Shown here one piece after another: positions 44,308 to 55,144 of a stretch of 64,000 nt of DNA. The stretch comes from Microbacterium sp. TPD7012 (GTDB lineage Bacteria; Actinomycetota; Actinomycetes; Actinomycetales; Microbacteriaceae): assembly GCF_003075395.1 (NCBI RefSeq), contig NZ_QDFV01000001.1:62001-126000 (forward strand). Reading direction: 5' to 3'. Every line of letters begins with the position of its first letter. Within the stretch, counting starts at the first letter, position 1. The notes beneath the pieces were generated by a model, which was not told the origin of the DNA, did no database searches, and saw only the letters and a list, made by a program, of their open reading frames with translations. A program made the translations under genes and the position numbers.

Positions 44308-44748
44308 ATGGTGCAGATCACCCCCCTCACCCCCGCCGACCATTCGGAATGGCTGGTTCTGTGGCAGGGATACCTCGAGTTCTACGAGGCCCGGCTCGAT
44401 GACGCGACGACCGCGGCGACCTTCGCGCGACTCGTCGACGGCGGGATCCACGGTGCGCTCGCCCGCGACGACGCGGGAACCGCGATCGGCCTGGTTCACT
44501 GGCTCACGCACGCGGCCACGTGGACGACGACCGACTACTGCTATCTCGAGGATCTGTTCGTCTCACCCGAGGCTCGCGGCACCGGCGCGGGGAAGGCACT
44601 GATCGCGCACGTGCGCGACTGGGCGTCCGCTCACGGCTCCGCCAAGACGTACTGGCTCACGGCCGAGACCAACACGACGGCGCGGACGCTCTACGATCGC
44701 GTCGCCACGCGCACGGGAATGATCCACTACCAGATCACCCACGACTGA
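44308..44748 (+). CDS. GNAT family N-acetyltransferase
   Basis: This 146-aa acetyl-CoA-dependent acyltransferase has the GNAT motif A as LEDLFVSPEARGTGAGKALI (about residues 72-91), including the pyrophosphate-binding RGTGAG loop, and a C-terminal YWLTAETNTTARTLYDRV. The acceptor is unknown. It follows the XRE regulator by 25 nt on the same strand and may be co-transcribed with it. Confidence 0.9.
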   Translation: MVQITPLTPADHSEWLVLWQGYLEFYEARLDDATTAATFARLVDGGIHGALARDDAGTAIGLVHWLTHAATWTTTDYCYLEDLFVSPEARGTGAGKALIAHVRDWASAHGSAKTYWLTAETNTTARTLYDRVATRTGMIHYQITHD

Positions 44749-44824
44749 ACGCCCGCGCGGCAGAAGCGAGGCAGCCGGGTCAAGGCCCTGGGCCGCCGGC
44801 TCCGTTGCGGCCAGACTGATCGAC

Positions 44825-45301
44825 ATGACGGAGCACACTCCCGACGGGCATCACATCGTCGTCGACGGTCGTCGCTGGCTTGCGACCGATCCGTCCATCC
44901 CCGACACCTTCCGTCAAGAGCTCGTGGACGAGCTGATGGCGGCCCGCCGCGCGGTGAAGGCCGACGAGCCGGACGCACGACGGCGGGTGCACGACGCGAA
45001 GACAGCCCTCGGCGAGCGCGGGGAACCCTGGTGGGAGGAGCAGACGGATGCCGCCTTCGAGGAGCGCGCCGCAGCCACCGTGCGCACCCTCGTCCGCAAG
45101 CGCAGCGCATCGTCGATCTGTCCGAGCGACGTGGCGCGCGCGATCGGCGGCGCGTCCTGGCGCACACGCATGGACGATGTGCGACGCGTCGTCGCCGAGC
45201 TGGCGGACCGCGACGAGATCGTCGTGACGCAGAAGGGCGAACCGGTGCGGATGGAGGAGGCGCGGGGGCCGGTGCGGATCATCCGCGGGCCTGCGCTCTG
45301 A
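44825..45301 (+). CDS. DUF3253 domain protein
   Basis: This 158-aa protein has a helical N-terminal half that contains RRVHDAKTALGERGEPWWEE. A C-terminal winged-helix-like DUF3253 domain (about residues 83-140) follows, with SSICPSDVARAIGGASWRTRM and VAELADRDEIVVTQKGEPV. DUF3253 looks like a small DNA-binding fold, but its role is not known. Start at ATG 44825. It ends just before tRNA-Ala. Confidence 0.78.
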   Translation: MTEHTPDGHHIVVDGRRWLATDPSIPDTFRQELVDELMAARRAVKADEPDARRRVHDAKTALGERGEPWWEEQTDAAFEERAAATVRTLVRKRSASSICPSDVARAIGGASWRTRMDDVRRVVAELADRDEIVVTQKGEPVRMEEARGPVRIIRGPAL

Positions 45302-45348
45302 GGCGAGTTGTTAACAGAGTTGTTAACACCTGTGGATGAAGAAGAGTG

Positions 45349-45421
45349 TGGAGCCTAGGAGATTCGAACTCCTGACATCCTGCTTGCAAAGCAGGCGCTC
45401 TACCAACTGAGCTAAGGCCCC
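45349..45421 (-). tRNA. tRNA-Ala (anticodon TGC)
   Basis: The reverse complement is a 73-nt cloverleaf. The acceptor is GGGGCCT with AGGCTCC, the D-arm is AGCTCAGTTGGTAGAGC, the anticodon arm is CCTGC TTTGCAA GCAGG and the T-arm is AGGAGTTCGAATCTCCT, with discriminator A. CCA is not encoded. It pairs with tRNA-Ile next to it, an order seen near gyrA in other actinobacteria. Confidence 0.94.
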
Positions 45422-45448
45422 GTGAGGGTGTTTCTTGAATTGAAAGGG

Positions 45449-45522
45449 TGGGGCTACCAGGACTTGAACCTGGGACCTCTTCATTATCAGTGAAGCGCTC
45501 TAACCGCCTGAGCTATAGCCCC
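45449..45522 (-). tRNA. tRNA-Ile (anticodon GAT)
   Basis: The reverse complement gives a 74-nt cloverleaf. The acceptor is GGGGCTA/TAGCCCC, the D-arm is AGCTCAGGCGGTTAGAGC, the anticodon arm is CTTCA CTGATAA TGAAG and the T-arm is CCAGGTTCAAGTCCTGG. CCA is not encoded. It lies 27 nt from tRNA-Ala and is probably transcribed with it, Ile first. Confidence 0.94.
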
Positions 45523-45566
45523 GTCAACCTCCAAGACTTTACCGGAGAAAGACGGAAAATCCGAAT

Positions 45567-45602
45567 CGAGCGCGGGGCCGCCCTGGAGAGGCCCCGCGCT
45601 CG
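45567..45602 (-). terminator. Terminator of the DUF4097/two-component operon
   Basis: CGAGCGCGGGGCC (45567-45579) pairs perfectly with GGCCCCGCGCTCG (45590-45602) over a 10-nt loop. On the minus strand it is followed by GATTCGGATTTTCC, giving a short U-run after the DUF4097 gene. Confidence 0.8.
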
Positions 45603-45609
45603 AGCTCGG

Positions 45610-46530
45610 TCAGTTCCCGGGGCGGATGGTCACGCTCCCGGCCGACAGGGTGACATCGATCATCCGGCGGTCGCTGCCGGACTGGTCGACCTTCACGTCG
45701 AGCGAGCCGGCACTGACGTCCTGCGTGATGGCGTACCCGACATCGGGCACCGTCAGATCCAGCGAGCCGGCGCTCACGTCGATGGTCGTCTGCGAGGGCG
45801 GGGTGCCGGTGAGCTCCACATCGAGCGATCCCGCCGAGACGCCGAGAACGGCCCGCTGCACACCGTCGAGCGTGACGTCCGCTCGACCCGCGCTCATGTC
45901 GACGTCGATGCCCGTGGCCTCGCCCTCGACATCGATCGAGCCCGCGTTCACGTCGATCCCCAGGTCTCCGAATGCGCCCTTGACGTCGAGGCTGCCGGAG
46001 TTCACCGTGAAGTCGCCGTCCAGCTGTTCGCCCCGCAGCTCCTCCGGAAGCGTCACCACGGCGATCTCCTCGTCGCCGAACCAGGTGCCGAACCACCATC
46101 CCCACCGGGACTCCGGACTGCGCACGACGAGCTCATCACCCTCGCGCTCGAAGGTCCACGCCGGCCCGCGTCCGTTCGTGATCGACAGCTCGGCCTCGTC
46201 GACGTCGCCGAACTCGATCCGAGTGCTGCTCGCGTTGACGTCGAGGTCGACGGAGTCGATCCCCTCCACGTCGACGGTCTGCACCGAATCCGGTCGACTC
46301 GCGTTGCTCAGGTCGCCGGTCGCGGCGAACGCCGCCGTGCCGCCTGCACCGAGGAGGGCGAATCCGCCGACGACGGCCGTGACGGTCAGGATCGCCGTGC
46401 TTCCGGGCGACCGACCCGACTCGGGTGTCGCCGACGGCATCTCGATCGGCGCCGCGGCCTGGGGCGCGGAGGCCTGCGGGGGAGTGAGCGGGGTGTGCCC
46501 GCCCGTGAGGTCGTTCTGTTCGTTCGTCAT
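45610..46530 (-). CDS. DUF4097 beta-helix membrane protein
   Basis: This 306-aa protein has a cytosolic Pro/Ala-rich N-terminus (to about 42), one transmembrane helix (about 44-67), then an external right-handed beta-helix of the DUF4097 family. The repeats are easy to see: NSGSLDVKGAF, NAGSIDVEG, SAGSLDVELTG, SAGSLDLTVP and SAGSLDVKVDQ. Its start overlaps the stop of the response regulator gene (ATGA), so it belongs to the two-component operon. DUF4097 proteins often serve as envelope sensors or targets of such systems. The role here is inference. Confidence 0.85.
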   Translation of the reverse strand: MTNEQNDLTGGHTPLTPPQASAPQAAAPIEMPSATPESGRSPGSTAILTVTAVVGGFALLGAGGTAAFAATGDLSNASRPDSVQTVDVEGIDSVDLDVNASSTRIEFGDVDEAELSITNGRGPAWTFEREGDELVVRSPESRWGWWFGTWFGDEEIAVVTLPEELRGEQLDGDFTVNSGSLDVKGAFGDLGIDVNAGSIDVEGEATGIDVDMSAGRADVTLDGVQRAVLGVSAGSLDVELTGTPPSQTTIDVSAGSLDLTVPDVGYAITQDVSAGSLDVKVDQSGSDRRMIDVTLSAGSVTIRPGN

Positions 46531-47216
46531 CGTGCCGCTCCTGTCGGGCCGGTCGGCGGGGTCGGCCCGCCGGTGTTCTCGATGTGGGCGAGGGCGGCGA
46601 GCACGCGACGGTTTCCCGATTCGCCCTGCTCGAAGCCCAGCTTCTGGAAGATGGAGGTGATGTGCTTCTCGACGCTCGCCTCCGAGAGGAAGAGCAGCCC
46701 GGCGATCGCCTGGTTCGACTTGCCCTCCGCGATCAGCGCGAGCACGGTGCGCTCGCGCTCGGTGAGGCGCAGCATCCGATCGTCGCGGTTCCGCCGCGTG
46801 AGCAGCTGGGCGACGACCTCAGGATCGAGCACCGTCGCCCCCTCGGAGATCCGCTGCACCGAGGCGAGGAACTCCGCGACATCGGCGACCCGATCCTTGA
46901 GCAGGTAGCCGAGCGGCCCGCCCTGCGCCGCGATCAGGTCGGACGCGTACCGCTCCTCGACGTACTGCGACAGCACGAGGATCGCGAGCGACGGATGCGT
47001 GGACCGCAGCCCGAGCGCCGCGCGGATGCCCTCGTCGGTGAACGTCGGGGGAAGCCGCACATCGAGGATGCAGAGCTCCGGGTCGGTCGACTCCACCGCG
47101 TCGGGCAGGCCGACGGTGTCGGGGAGTGCGGCGACCACCTCGTGGCCGGCGTCTTCGAGGAGACGGACCAGCCCCTCGCGCAGCAGGACGGAGTCCTCGC
47201 AGATCAGGATGCGCAT
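46527..47216 (-). CDS. LuxR/NarL-type response regulator
   Basis: This 229-aa regulator has a receiver domain with phospho-acceptor Asp52 in CILDVRLPP and the conserved Lys in YLLKDRVAD (near residue 107). The C-terminal LuxR helix-turn-helix (about 150-215) contains LTERERTVLALIAEGKSNQAI and ASVEKHITSIFQKLG. I use the ATG 47216, which gives the normal RILICEDSVLLREGL start. It overlaps the kinase gene upstream by 13 nt. It is phosphorylated by that kinase and likely regulates the operon or envelope genes. Confidence 0.93.
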   Translation of the reverse strand: MRILICEDSVLLREGLVRLLEDAGHEVVAALPDTVGLPDAVESTDPELCILDVRLPPTFTDEGIRAALGLRSTHPSLAILVLSQYVEERYASDLIAAQGGPLGYLLKDRVADVAEFLASVQRISEGATVLDPEVVAQLLTRRNRDDRMLRLTERERTVLALIAEGKSNQAIAGLLFLSEASVEKHITSIFQKLGFEQGESGNRRVLAALAHIENTGGPTPPTGPTGAAR

Positions 47217-48472
47217 GGCACGTTCACCTCCAGCGACGTCGGTCCGCCGAGCGGGCTGTCGAGACGGAAGGTACCGCCGGCTGCGAGGATGCGGTTCGCG
47301 ATGCCGTCGAGTCCGCCGCCGGGCTGCACCTGCGCGCCGCCCATGCCGTTGTCCTCGACGCGGGCCCAGAGGGTGTTCCCCTCGCGCAGTCGCACGATGA
47401 CCCGCGACTCGCTGGCGCGAGAGTGCTTGGCCGCGTTGGTGAGCGACTCGGCGATCGCGAAGTACACGGCCGCCTCCGCTTCGCGGCTGCATCGCCCGTC
47501 CATGCGGACGTCGAGGTGCACGGGGATGTGCGACCGGCCGGCGAGGGCGGAGAGCGCCGCGTCGAGGCCGCGGTCGTCGAGCACGGAGGCATGGATGCCG
47601 CGAGCCAGCTGCCGCAGCTCGGTGATGGCCGCCTTCGTGGAGGTGTGCGCCTCCGCGATGAGCTCCTTCGCGGCATCGGGATCGTTGTCGATCTTCTGCT
47701 GCGCGAGGCCGAGCGTCATGCCGACCGACACCAGCCGAGGCTGGACGCCGTCGTGCAGATCGCGTTCGATGCGGGTGCGCTCGACATCCGCCGCTCGCAC
47801 AGCGCCTTCACGCTGTGCGGTCGTGGTGCGGACGCGCTCGGTGAGCTCGGCCTCACGGCTGCGGATCACGATCGCGAGCGACAGCGTGCGGTGCAGGAGT
47901 GCGAGGCAGAAGATGCCGAAGGCGGATGCCGCGATGCCGAGGATCCCGACCAGCGGCGCCCACTCGACGCCGATGCCGGTGCCGCCGAACGGGCCCATGA
48001 CGGACTCCGCGTCGGTGAGCGGGGCGAACGAGATGAAGATCGACCAGATGAGGGCCCAGAAGAGCCGGAGCACGATGAAGCCGAGGATCGCGGTGATCGC
48101 GAAGTTCGCGACGGCCCGCCACATCCGTCCGTCGATGGCCTGACGTCCGAGGGACCGCAGCCAGCCGCCGAAGCCGGGGCGCTCGCGAGGGCGCAGGCGG
48201 AGCGGCGCGATCGGGATGCCGTAGAGCGCCCCGACGCGGGCGACCTCGAACCAGCCGACACCGAACAGGGCGTAGACCAGACCGACGAGCAGGACGATGC
48301 CGACGCCGAAGGCGAAGAGAAGACCCAGACCGGTTCCGAGGAGCCCGCCGAGCATGGTGAAGATGATGCCGCCGAGGACGCCGACCCCTGCGAGATGCAG
48401 GACGGTGAGGAAGATGCGCAGCGGCGGTTTCGCGGCCGCGGCCTGCGGCGGAGGCGCAGTGTGTGTCGTCAT
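47204..48472 (-). CDS. Sensor histidine kinase, HisKA_3 type
   Basis: This 422-aa kinase carries several transmembrane helices in its first 190 residues. A HisKA_3 dimerisation domain with phospho-acceptor His in RTRIERDLHDGVQPRLVSVG follows (near residue 240), then an HATPase domain with N-box ESLTNAAKHSRAS and GGGLDGIANRI. No extracellular sensor domain is large enough to name. It pairs with the adjacent NarL-type regulator and the DUF4097 protein, like envelope-stress systems of LiaSR or DesK style (by analogy). Confidence 0.92.
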   Translation of the reverse strand: MTTHTAPPPQAAAAKPPLRIFLTVLHLAGVGVLGGIIFTMLGGLLGTGLGLLFAFGVGIVLLVGLVYALFGVGWFEVARVGALYGIPIAPLRLRPRERPGFGGWLRSLGRQAIDGRMWRAVANFAITAILGFIVLRLFWALIWSIFISFAPLTDAESVMGPFGGTGIGVEWAPLVGILGIAASAFGIFCLALLHRTLSLAIVIRSREAELTERVRTTTAQREGAVRAADVERTRIERDLHDGVQPRLVSVGMTLGLAQQKIDNDPDAAKELIAEAHTSTKAAITELRQLARGIHASVLDDRGLDAALSALAGRSHIPVHLDVRMDGRCSREAEAAVYFAIAESLTNAAKHSRASESRVIVRLREGNTLWARVEDNGMGGAQVQPGGGLDGIANRILAAGGTFRLDSPLGGPTSLEVNVPCAS

Positions 48473-48593
48473 GGTTCCAAGGTACGGGCGGGGTCATCGC
48501 TGCGACACCGAGGCATCCGGACTCCTGTCTTCGGGTTTTCCGTAGCCGCCGGTCGGGCTGTCCGCCGGGAGATGCATCTGCTTCACTGAGGCC

Positions 48594-49304
48594 ATGACCG
48601 TTCATCAGGGGGAACCGCACGCGGCGAAGATGGGACAGCGCCTGAACTGGCTCCGCGCCGGCGTGCTCGGAGCGAACGACGGCATCGTCTCGGTCGCAGC
48701 ACTGGTCGTCGGTGTGGCCGGCGCGACGACCGACAACGCGGCTCTGCTGACGGCGGGGCTCGCCGGACTCGTCGGCGGCGCGGTGTCCATGGCTCTGGGC
48801 GAGTACGTCTCGGTGAGCAGCCAGCGCGACAGCGAGCGCGCACTCATCGCGAAGGAGCGCGAGGAGCTCCGCACGATGCCGCGAGAGGAGCTGGCCGAAC
48901 TCACGGCGCTCTACCGTGATCGCGGGCTCTCCGAGGCGACCGCGCAGAAGGTCGCCGAGGAGCTCACCGCGCACGATGCGCTGTCGGCGCACCTCGAGGT
49001 GGAGCTGGGCATCGATCAGGACGACCTCGTGAACCCCTGGCATGCGGCCCTGTCGTCAGCCGTCGCCTTCACTCTGGGCGCGCTGCTGCCGCTGCTCGCC
49101 ATCCTGCTGCCGCCGCCCGAGTGGCGCATCCCGGTGACGTTCGCCGCCGTGCTCCTCGCCCTCGCGGCGACGGGCGCGGTCGGAGCCGTGGTCGGCGGTT
49201 CCGCACCGGTGCGGGCATCCGTCCGTCTGGTCGTCGGCGGCGCGCTCGCCCTGCTCGCGACTTGGCTGATCGGCACGCTGCTCGGCACGACCGGCATCGT
49301 CTAG
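48594..49304 (+). CDS. VIT1/CCC1-family iron or manganese transporter
   Basis: This 236-aa membrane protein belongs to the VIT1 family, which moves Fe(II) or Mn(II) across membranes. Family stretches are LRAGVLGANDGIVSVAALVVGVAGA (first helix), SMALGEYVSVSSQRDSE and the cytosolic metal-binding helical segment ELTALYRDRGLSEATAQKVAEELT. About five helices are visible. It diverges from the kinase gene by 121 nt and ends in a strong terminator. Confidence 0.9.
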   Translation: MTVHQGEPHAAKMGQRLNWLRAGVLGANDGIVSVAALVVGVAGATTDNAALLTAGLAGLVGGAVSMALGEYVSVSSQRDSERALIAKEREELRTMPREELAELTALYRDRGLSEATAQKVAEELTAHDALSAHLEVELGIDQDDLVNPWHAALSSAVAFTLGALLPLLAILLPPPEWRIPVTFAAVLLALAATGAVGAVVGGSAPVRASVRLVVGGALALLATWLIGTLLGTTGIV

Positions 49305-49309
49305 GAACA

Positions 49310-49345
49310 CGAAAGGGGCGGATGCCGTGGCATCCGCCCCTTTCG
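49310..49345. terminator. Strong terminator after the VIT1 gene
   Basis: CGAAAGGGGCGGATGCC (49310-49326) pairs perfectly with GGCATCCGCCCCTTTCG (49329-49345). It lies between the convergent ends of the transporter and DUF3566 genes, so it may act both ways. Confidence 0.85.
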
Positions 49346-49348
49346 ACT

Positions 49349-49374
49349 CTGGGTCCCTGAGCCTGTCGAAGGGC
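49349..49374 (+). repeat. Interspersed repeat beside the VIT1 terminator
   Basis: This 26-nt copy begins CTGGGTCCCTGAGCCTGTCG and ends AAGGGC, identical over 26 nt to the copy at 23725-23750. Confidence 0.85.
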
Positions 49375-49389
49375 CCAGGGTTCCGAAGG

Positions 49390-49794
49390 TCAGTTCGACA
49401 TGAAGCCGACGAGCAGTCCGCCCGTCACCTTCACGGCGAGGTTGTAGATTCCTGCGATCACGGCGCCGAGCACGGTGAACACGATCAGGTTGAGGATCGC
49501 GACGACGGCGGCGAACGCCATCACCTGCGGGAGGCCCACGATCTCGGAGAGCGGAACGGCTCCATCGGTGAAGCTGCGCACGAACTCATCGGCCGTGGCC
49601 ATGATGCCCGTCGCCTGCAGCACCAGGAAGATCAGGAAGAACGACACCATCGTGACGACCGCGAGGGCGACCGCTCCGAGGAACGAGAGCTTCACGGCCG
49701 ACCAGAAGTCGACGTAGACCAGACGCAGCCTGACCTGCTTGCCGCCGGTCTTGCGTGTGGACTTCTTCGCCAGCTTGTCGGCTACTGTGCTCAT
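49390..49794 (-). CDS. DUF3566 membrane protein
   Basis: This 134-aa protein has a basic N-terminal tail, two transmembrane helices (residues about 38-62 and 92-118), and the DUF3566 hallmark [20 protein letters not shown]. Its ATG overlaps the gyrA stop in ATGA, so it is translated with gyrA. The gene is conserved directly after gyrA across actinobacteria (Rv0007 in M. tuberculosis). Function is not established; an envelope or division role has been suggested for relatives. Confidence 0.92.
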   Translation of the reverse strand: MSTVADKLAKKSTRKTGGKQVRLRLVYVDFWSAVKLSFLGAVALAVVTMVSFFLIFLVLQATGIMATADEFVRSFTDGAVPLSEIVGLPQVMAFAAVVAILNLIVFTVLGAVIAGIYNLAVKVTGGLLVGFMSN

Positions 49795-52346
49795 TCGTCC
49801 GTGCTTTCCTCAGGTGTCGGTGTCGTCTCGGGGGCCGCGGTCTCGGAGTCCGCCTCCGCCTCGTCATCTGCGAGGCCTCGCTCGCCGTTTCGGGCGATGG
49901 CGAGGATGCGGTCGGCTTCCGTCGTCCGTGCGAACACCACTCCCATGGTGTCTCGGCCCTTGGCGGGCACCTCGGCCACGGCAGAGCGTACCACCTTGCC
50001 GCTGGACAGAACCACCAAGACCTCGTCGTCCTCCGAGACGATCAGACCCCCCGCGAGGGTGCCCCGATCGTCGTTCAACTTGGCGACCTTGATGCCCGTT
50101 CCGCCGCGTCCCTGCACGCGATACTCCTCGACGGCGGTGCGCTTGGCATAGCCGCCGTCGGTCACGACGAACACGAACTTGCCGGGTGCGGCGAACGATG
50201 CCGAGAGCAGGCTGTCGTCATCGAGCTTGAACTTCATGCCCCGCACACCCGCGGTCGCACGCCCCATCGGACGCAGCGCCTCGTCGGTCGCCTCGAACCG
50301 CACCGACATGCCGCGGCGGCTGATCAGGAGGATGTCGTCCGAGGCGTCGACCAGCAGAGCGCTGACCAGCTCATCCTCCTCGTTCAGGCGGATGGCGATC
50401 ACACCGCCCTGGCGGTTGGTGTCGTAGGCGTCGAGACGCGTCTTCTTGACGAGGCCCTCTCGGGTCGCGAGCACCAGGTACTCGGCGACCGCGTAGTCGC
50501 GGATGTCGAGGACCTGAGCGATGCTCTCGTCGGGCTGGAGCGCGAGGAGGTTCGCGACGTGCGTGCCCTTCGCGTCGCGGCCGGCCTCGGGAACCTCGTA
50601 GGTCTTCGCGCGATAGACGCGGCCCTTGTCGGTGAAGAAGAGCAGCCAGTGGTGCGTCGTCGTCACGAAGAAGTGCTCGACGATGTCGTCGGCCCGGAGC
50701 TGCGCGCCCTTGATGCCCTTGCCGCCGCGGTGCTGCGAGCGGTAGTTGTCGCTGCGCGTGCGCTTGATGTAGCCCTCGCGCGTGACGGTGACGACCATCT
50801 CCTCTTCGGCGATGAGGTCTTCCATCGAGACGTCGCCGTCGAAACCATGCAGGATGTGCGTGCGGCGCTCGTCGCCGAAGCGGTCGACGATGCCCGTGAG
50901 CTCTTCGCGGATGATGGTGCGCTGCCGGCCCTCGTCGGCGAGGATCGCCTTGTAGTCGGTGATCAGCGCCTCGAGCTCTTCCGCCTGCTCGATGATCTTC
51001 TGACGCTCGAGCGCCGCAAGGCGACGGAGCTGCATCTGCAGGATCGCGTCGGCCTGGATGTCGTCGATGTCGAGGAGCTTCTGGAGTCCCTCGTTCGCCT
51101 CCTGCGTCGTCTGCGACCGGCGGATGAGCGCGATGACCTCGTCGAGCGCGTCGAGGGCCTTCAGGTACGCGCGCAGGATGTGCATGCGCTTCTCGGCCTC
51201 GATGAGGCGGTACTGCGTGCGGCGGACGATCACCTCGATCTGGTGCGTGATCCAGTACGAGACGAAGCCGTCGATCGCGAGCGTGCGCGGCACGCCGTCG
51301 ACGATCGCGAGCATGTTGGCGCCGAAGTTCTCCTGCAGCTGCGTGTGCTTGTAGAGGTTGTTCAGCACGACCTTCGCGACCGCGTCGCGCTTGAGCACGA
51401 CGACGAGACGCTGACCGGTGCGGTCGGACGACTCGTCGCGGATGTCGGCGATACCGGTGATCTTGCCGTCGCGCGCCAGGTCGCCGATCTTCACCGCGAC
51501 GTTGTCGGGGTTGACCTGGTACGGCAGCTCGGTGATCACGAGGCACGTGCGGCCCTGGATCTCCTCGACGTTGACGACCGCGCGCATCGTGATCGAGCCG
51601 CGTCCCGTGCGGTACGCCTCGTGGATGCCCTTGGTGCCGAGGATCTGCGCGCCGGTCGGGAAGTCCGGACCGGGGATGCGCTGGATCAGGCCGTCGAGCA
51701 GCTCCTCGCGGCTGATACCCGCGTTGTCGAGCGCCCAGAGCGCGGCATCCGCCACCTCGCGCAGGTTGTGCGGGGGGATGTTCGTCGCCATGCCGACCGC
51801 GATGCCGACGGAGCCGTTGACGAGCAGGTTGGGGAACCGGGCCGGGAGGACCGTCGGCTCCTGCGTCTGACCGTCGTAGTTGTCCTGGAAGTCGACCGTG
51901 TCTTCCTCGATGTCGCGCACCATCTCGAGCGCGAGCGGAGCCATCTTGGTCTCGGTGTATCGGGGGGCGGCCGCCCCCATGTTGCCGGGGGAGCCGAAGT
52001 TTCCCTGACCGAGCGCGAGCGGGTAGCGCAGCGCCCACGGCTGCACCAGGCGCACGAGCGCGTCGTAGATCGCCGTGTCACCGTGCGGGTGGTACTGCCC
52101 CATGACCTCGCCGACCACGCGGGCGCACTTCGAGAAGGACTTGTCGGGACGGAAACCGCCGTCGTACATGCCGTAGATCACGCGGCGGTGCACGGGCTTC
52201 AGGCCGTCGCGCACATCCGGGAGGGCACGGCCGACGATGACGGCCATCGCGTAGTCGAGATAGCTGCGCTGCATCTCGGACTGCAGGTCGACCTGGTCGA
52301 TCTTGCCGTGATCGTGCGCCGGCTCGGGGCGTTCTTCGTCAGTCAT
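49791..52346 (-). CDS. gyrA: DNA gyrase subunit A
   Basis: This 851-aa subunit cuts and rejoins DNA in the A2B2 gyrase, which adds negative supercoils. The catalytic Tyr lies in [12 protein letters not shown] near residue 129. The quinolone-region segment reads [14 protein letters not shown], with Thr where E. coli has Ser83. The GyrA box, required to wrap DNA, is seen as [17 protein letters not shown] six-bladed C-terminal domain and an acidic tail follow. It runs in the same direction as gyrB, 91 nt downstream of it, and a repeat hairpin fills that gap. Confidence 0.97.
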   Translation of the reverse strand: MTDEERPEPAHDHGKIDQVDLQSEMQRSYLDYAMAVIVGRALPDVRDGLKPVHRRVIYGMYDGGFRPDKSFSKCARVVGEVMGQYHPHGDTAIYDALVRLVQPWALRYPLALGQGNFGSPGNMGAAAPRYTETKMAPLALEMVRDIEEDTVDFQDNYDGQTQEPTVLPARFPNLLVNGSVGIAVGMATNIPPHNLREVADAALWALDNAGISREELLDGLIQRIPGPDFPTGAQILGTKGIHEAYRTGRGSITMRAVVNVEEIQGRTCLVITELPYQVNPDNVAVKIGDLARDGKITGIADIRDESSDRTGQRLVVVLKRDAVAKVVLNNLYKHTQLQENFGANMLAIVDGVPRTLAIDGFVSYWITHQIEVIVRRTQYRLIEAEKRMHILRAYLKALDALDEVIALIRRSQTTQEANEGLQKLLDIDDIQADAILQMQLRRLAALERQKIIEQAEELEALITDYKAILADEGRQRTIIREELTGIVDRFGDERRTHILHGFDGDVSMEDLIAEEEMVVTVTREGYIKRTRSDNYRSQHRGGKGIKGAQLRADDIVEHFFVTTTHHWLLFFTDKGRVYRAKTYEVPEAGRDAKGTHVANLLALQPDESIAQVLDIRDYAVAEYLVLATREGLVKKTRLDAYDTNRQGGVIAIRLNEEDELVSALLVDASDDILLISRRGMSVRFEATDEALRPMGRATAGVRGMKFKLDDDSLLSASFAAPGKFVFVVTDGGYAKRTAVEEYRVQGRGGTGIKVAKLNDDRGTLAGGLIVSEDDEVLVVLSSGKVVRSAVAEVPAKGRDTMGVVFARTTEADRILAIARNGERGLADDEAEADSETAAPETTPTPEESTDE

Positions 52347-52372
52347 GTCTTTTCGATTCCGGTCGTTCAGTT

Positions 52373-52430
52373 CTGGGTCGCTGAGCTTGTCGAAGCGTCT
52401 GGGTGCCCTTCGACAAGCTCAGGGACCCAG
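52373..52430. repeat. Inverted pair of interspersed repeats between gyrB and gyrA
   Basis: CTGGGTCGCTGAGCTTGTCGAAG (52373-52395) and CTTCGACAAGCTCAGGGACCCAG (52408-52430) are near-perfect inverse copies (one mismatch) with a 12-nt loop. They form a long hairpin in the gyrB-gyrA gap on either strand, and could tune gyrA expression. Confidence 0.9.
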
Positions 52431-52437
52431 GGTTTCG

Positions 52438-54546
<2,109 letters not shown>

Positions 54547-54640
54547 TCACGAACTCCCATTCTAGCGGGATTTCGTCACGATATGCGGCTCAGAGGCCGC
54601 GTGTGGCCCTCTGAGCGTTTCAGACCCCTCGCATGGTGCC

Positions 54641-55144
54641 CTACCCGTAGGTATCGCGTGGGCCCCGTCCTGGAACGGCTCTGGGACCCCATTTCCAGGA
54701 GGGAACGTCCGGTCCGATGAAGCGGAGGTTCTCCACACCGGCATCCGGATAGCGCCGACCGATCTCGGTGAGGATGGTCGCGCGCATGAACTGGAGGTTC
54801 TTCGCCCAGGCCGTCGAATCGCACTTCACGGTCAGCAGTCCGCGCTCCAGGGAGACCGGTTCGGAGTGCTTCGCCGTGTCGGCACCGGCAAGATCGGCCC
54901 ACTGGCGCACCAGGTCCTCGCGTGCCAGGGTCGTCTGCCACCCGGAGTCGCGACTCAGCCGATCGAGCACGGCACCCAGGGATCCGGGATCCCGGCCGGG
55001 GGTGAAAGGCGCGTTCTCGTCGTCGACGATCCGGCGCTTGCGCCTCCACGACGTGGAACTCGGCTTGAGTCCTCGCAGACGCAGATAGGTGGCCACCGTC
55101 TCGGGAACCTCGGCGGCCGCAGGAGTGGACGCGGCGTCAGTCAT
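54641..55144 (-). CDS. dciA: DciA-type DUF721 protein
   Basis: This 167-aa protein carries the DUF721 domain of DciA, which helps load the DnaB helicase in bacteria lacking DnaC. The domain is visible as LGAVLDRLSRDSGWQTTLA, EDLVRQWADLAGADTAKHSE and GLLTVKCDSTAWAKNLQFM. ATG 55144 overlaps the recF stop by 8 nt. The same recF-dciA-gyrB order is found across actinobacteria. Confidence 0.93.
   Translation of the reverse strand: MTDAASTPAAAEVPETVATYLRLRGLKPSSTSWRRKRRIVDDENAPFTPGRDPGSLGAVLDRLSRDSGWQTTLAREDLVRQWADLAGADTAKHSEPVSLERGLLTVKCDSTAWAKNLQFMRATILTEIGRRYPDAGVENLRFIGPDVPSWKWGPRAVPGRGPRDTYG

Noticed and set aside
45331..45339. TGTGGATGA as another DnaA box, beside GTTGTTAACA repeats
   Set aside because: It is a single 8-of-9 match next to tRNA-Ala without further boxes; too weak to list.
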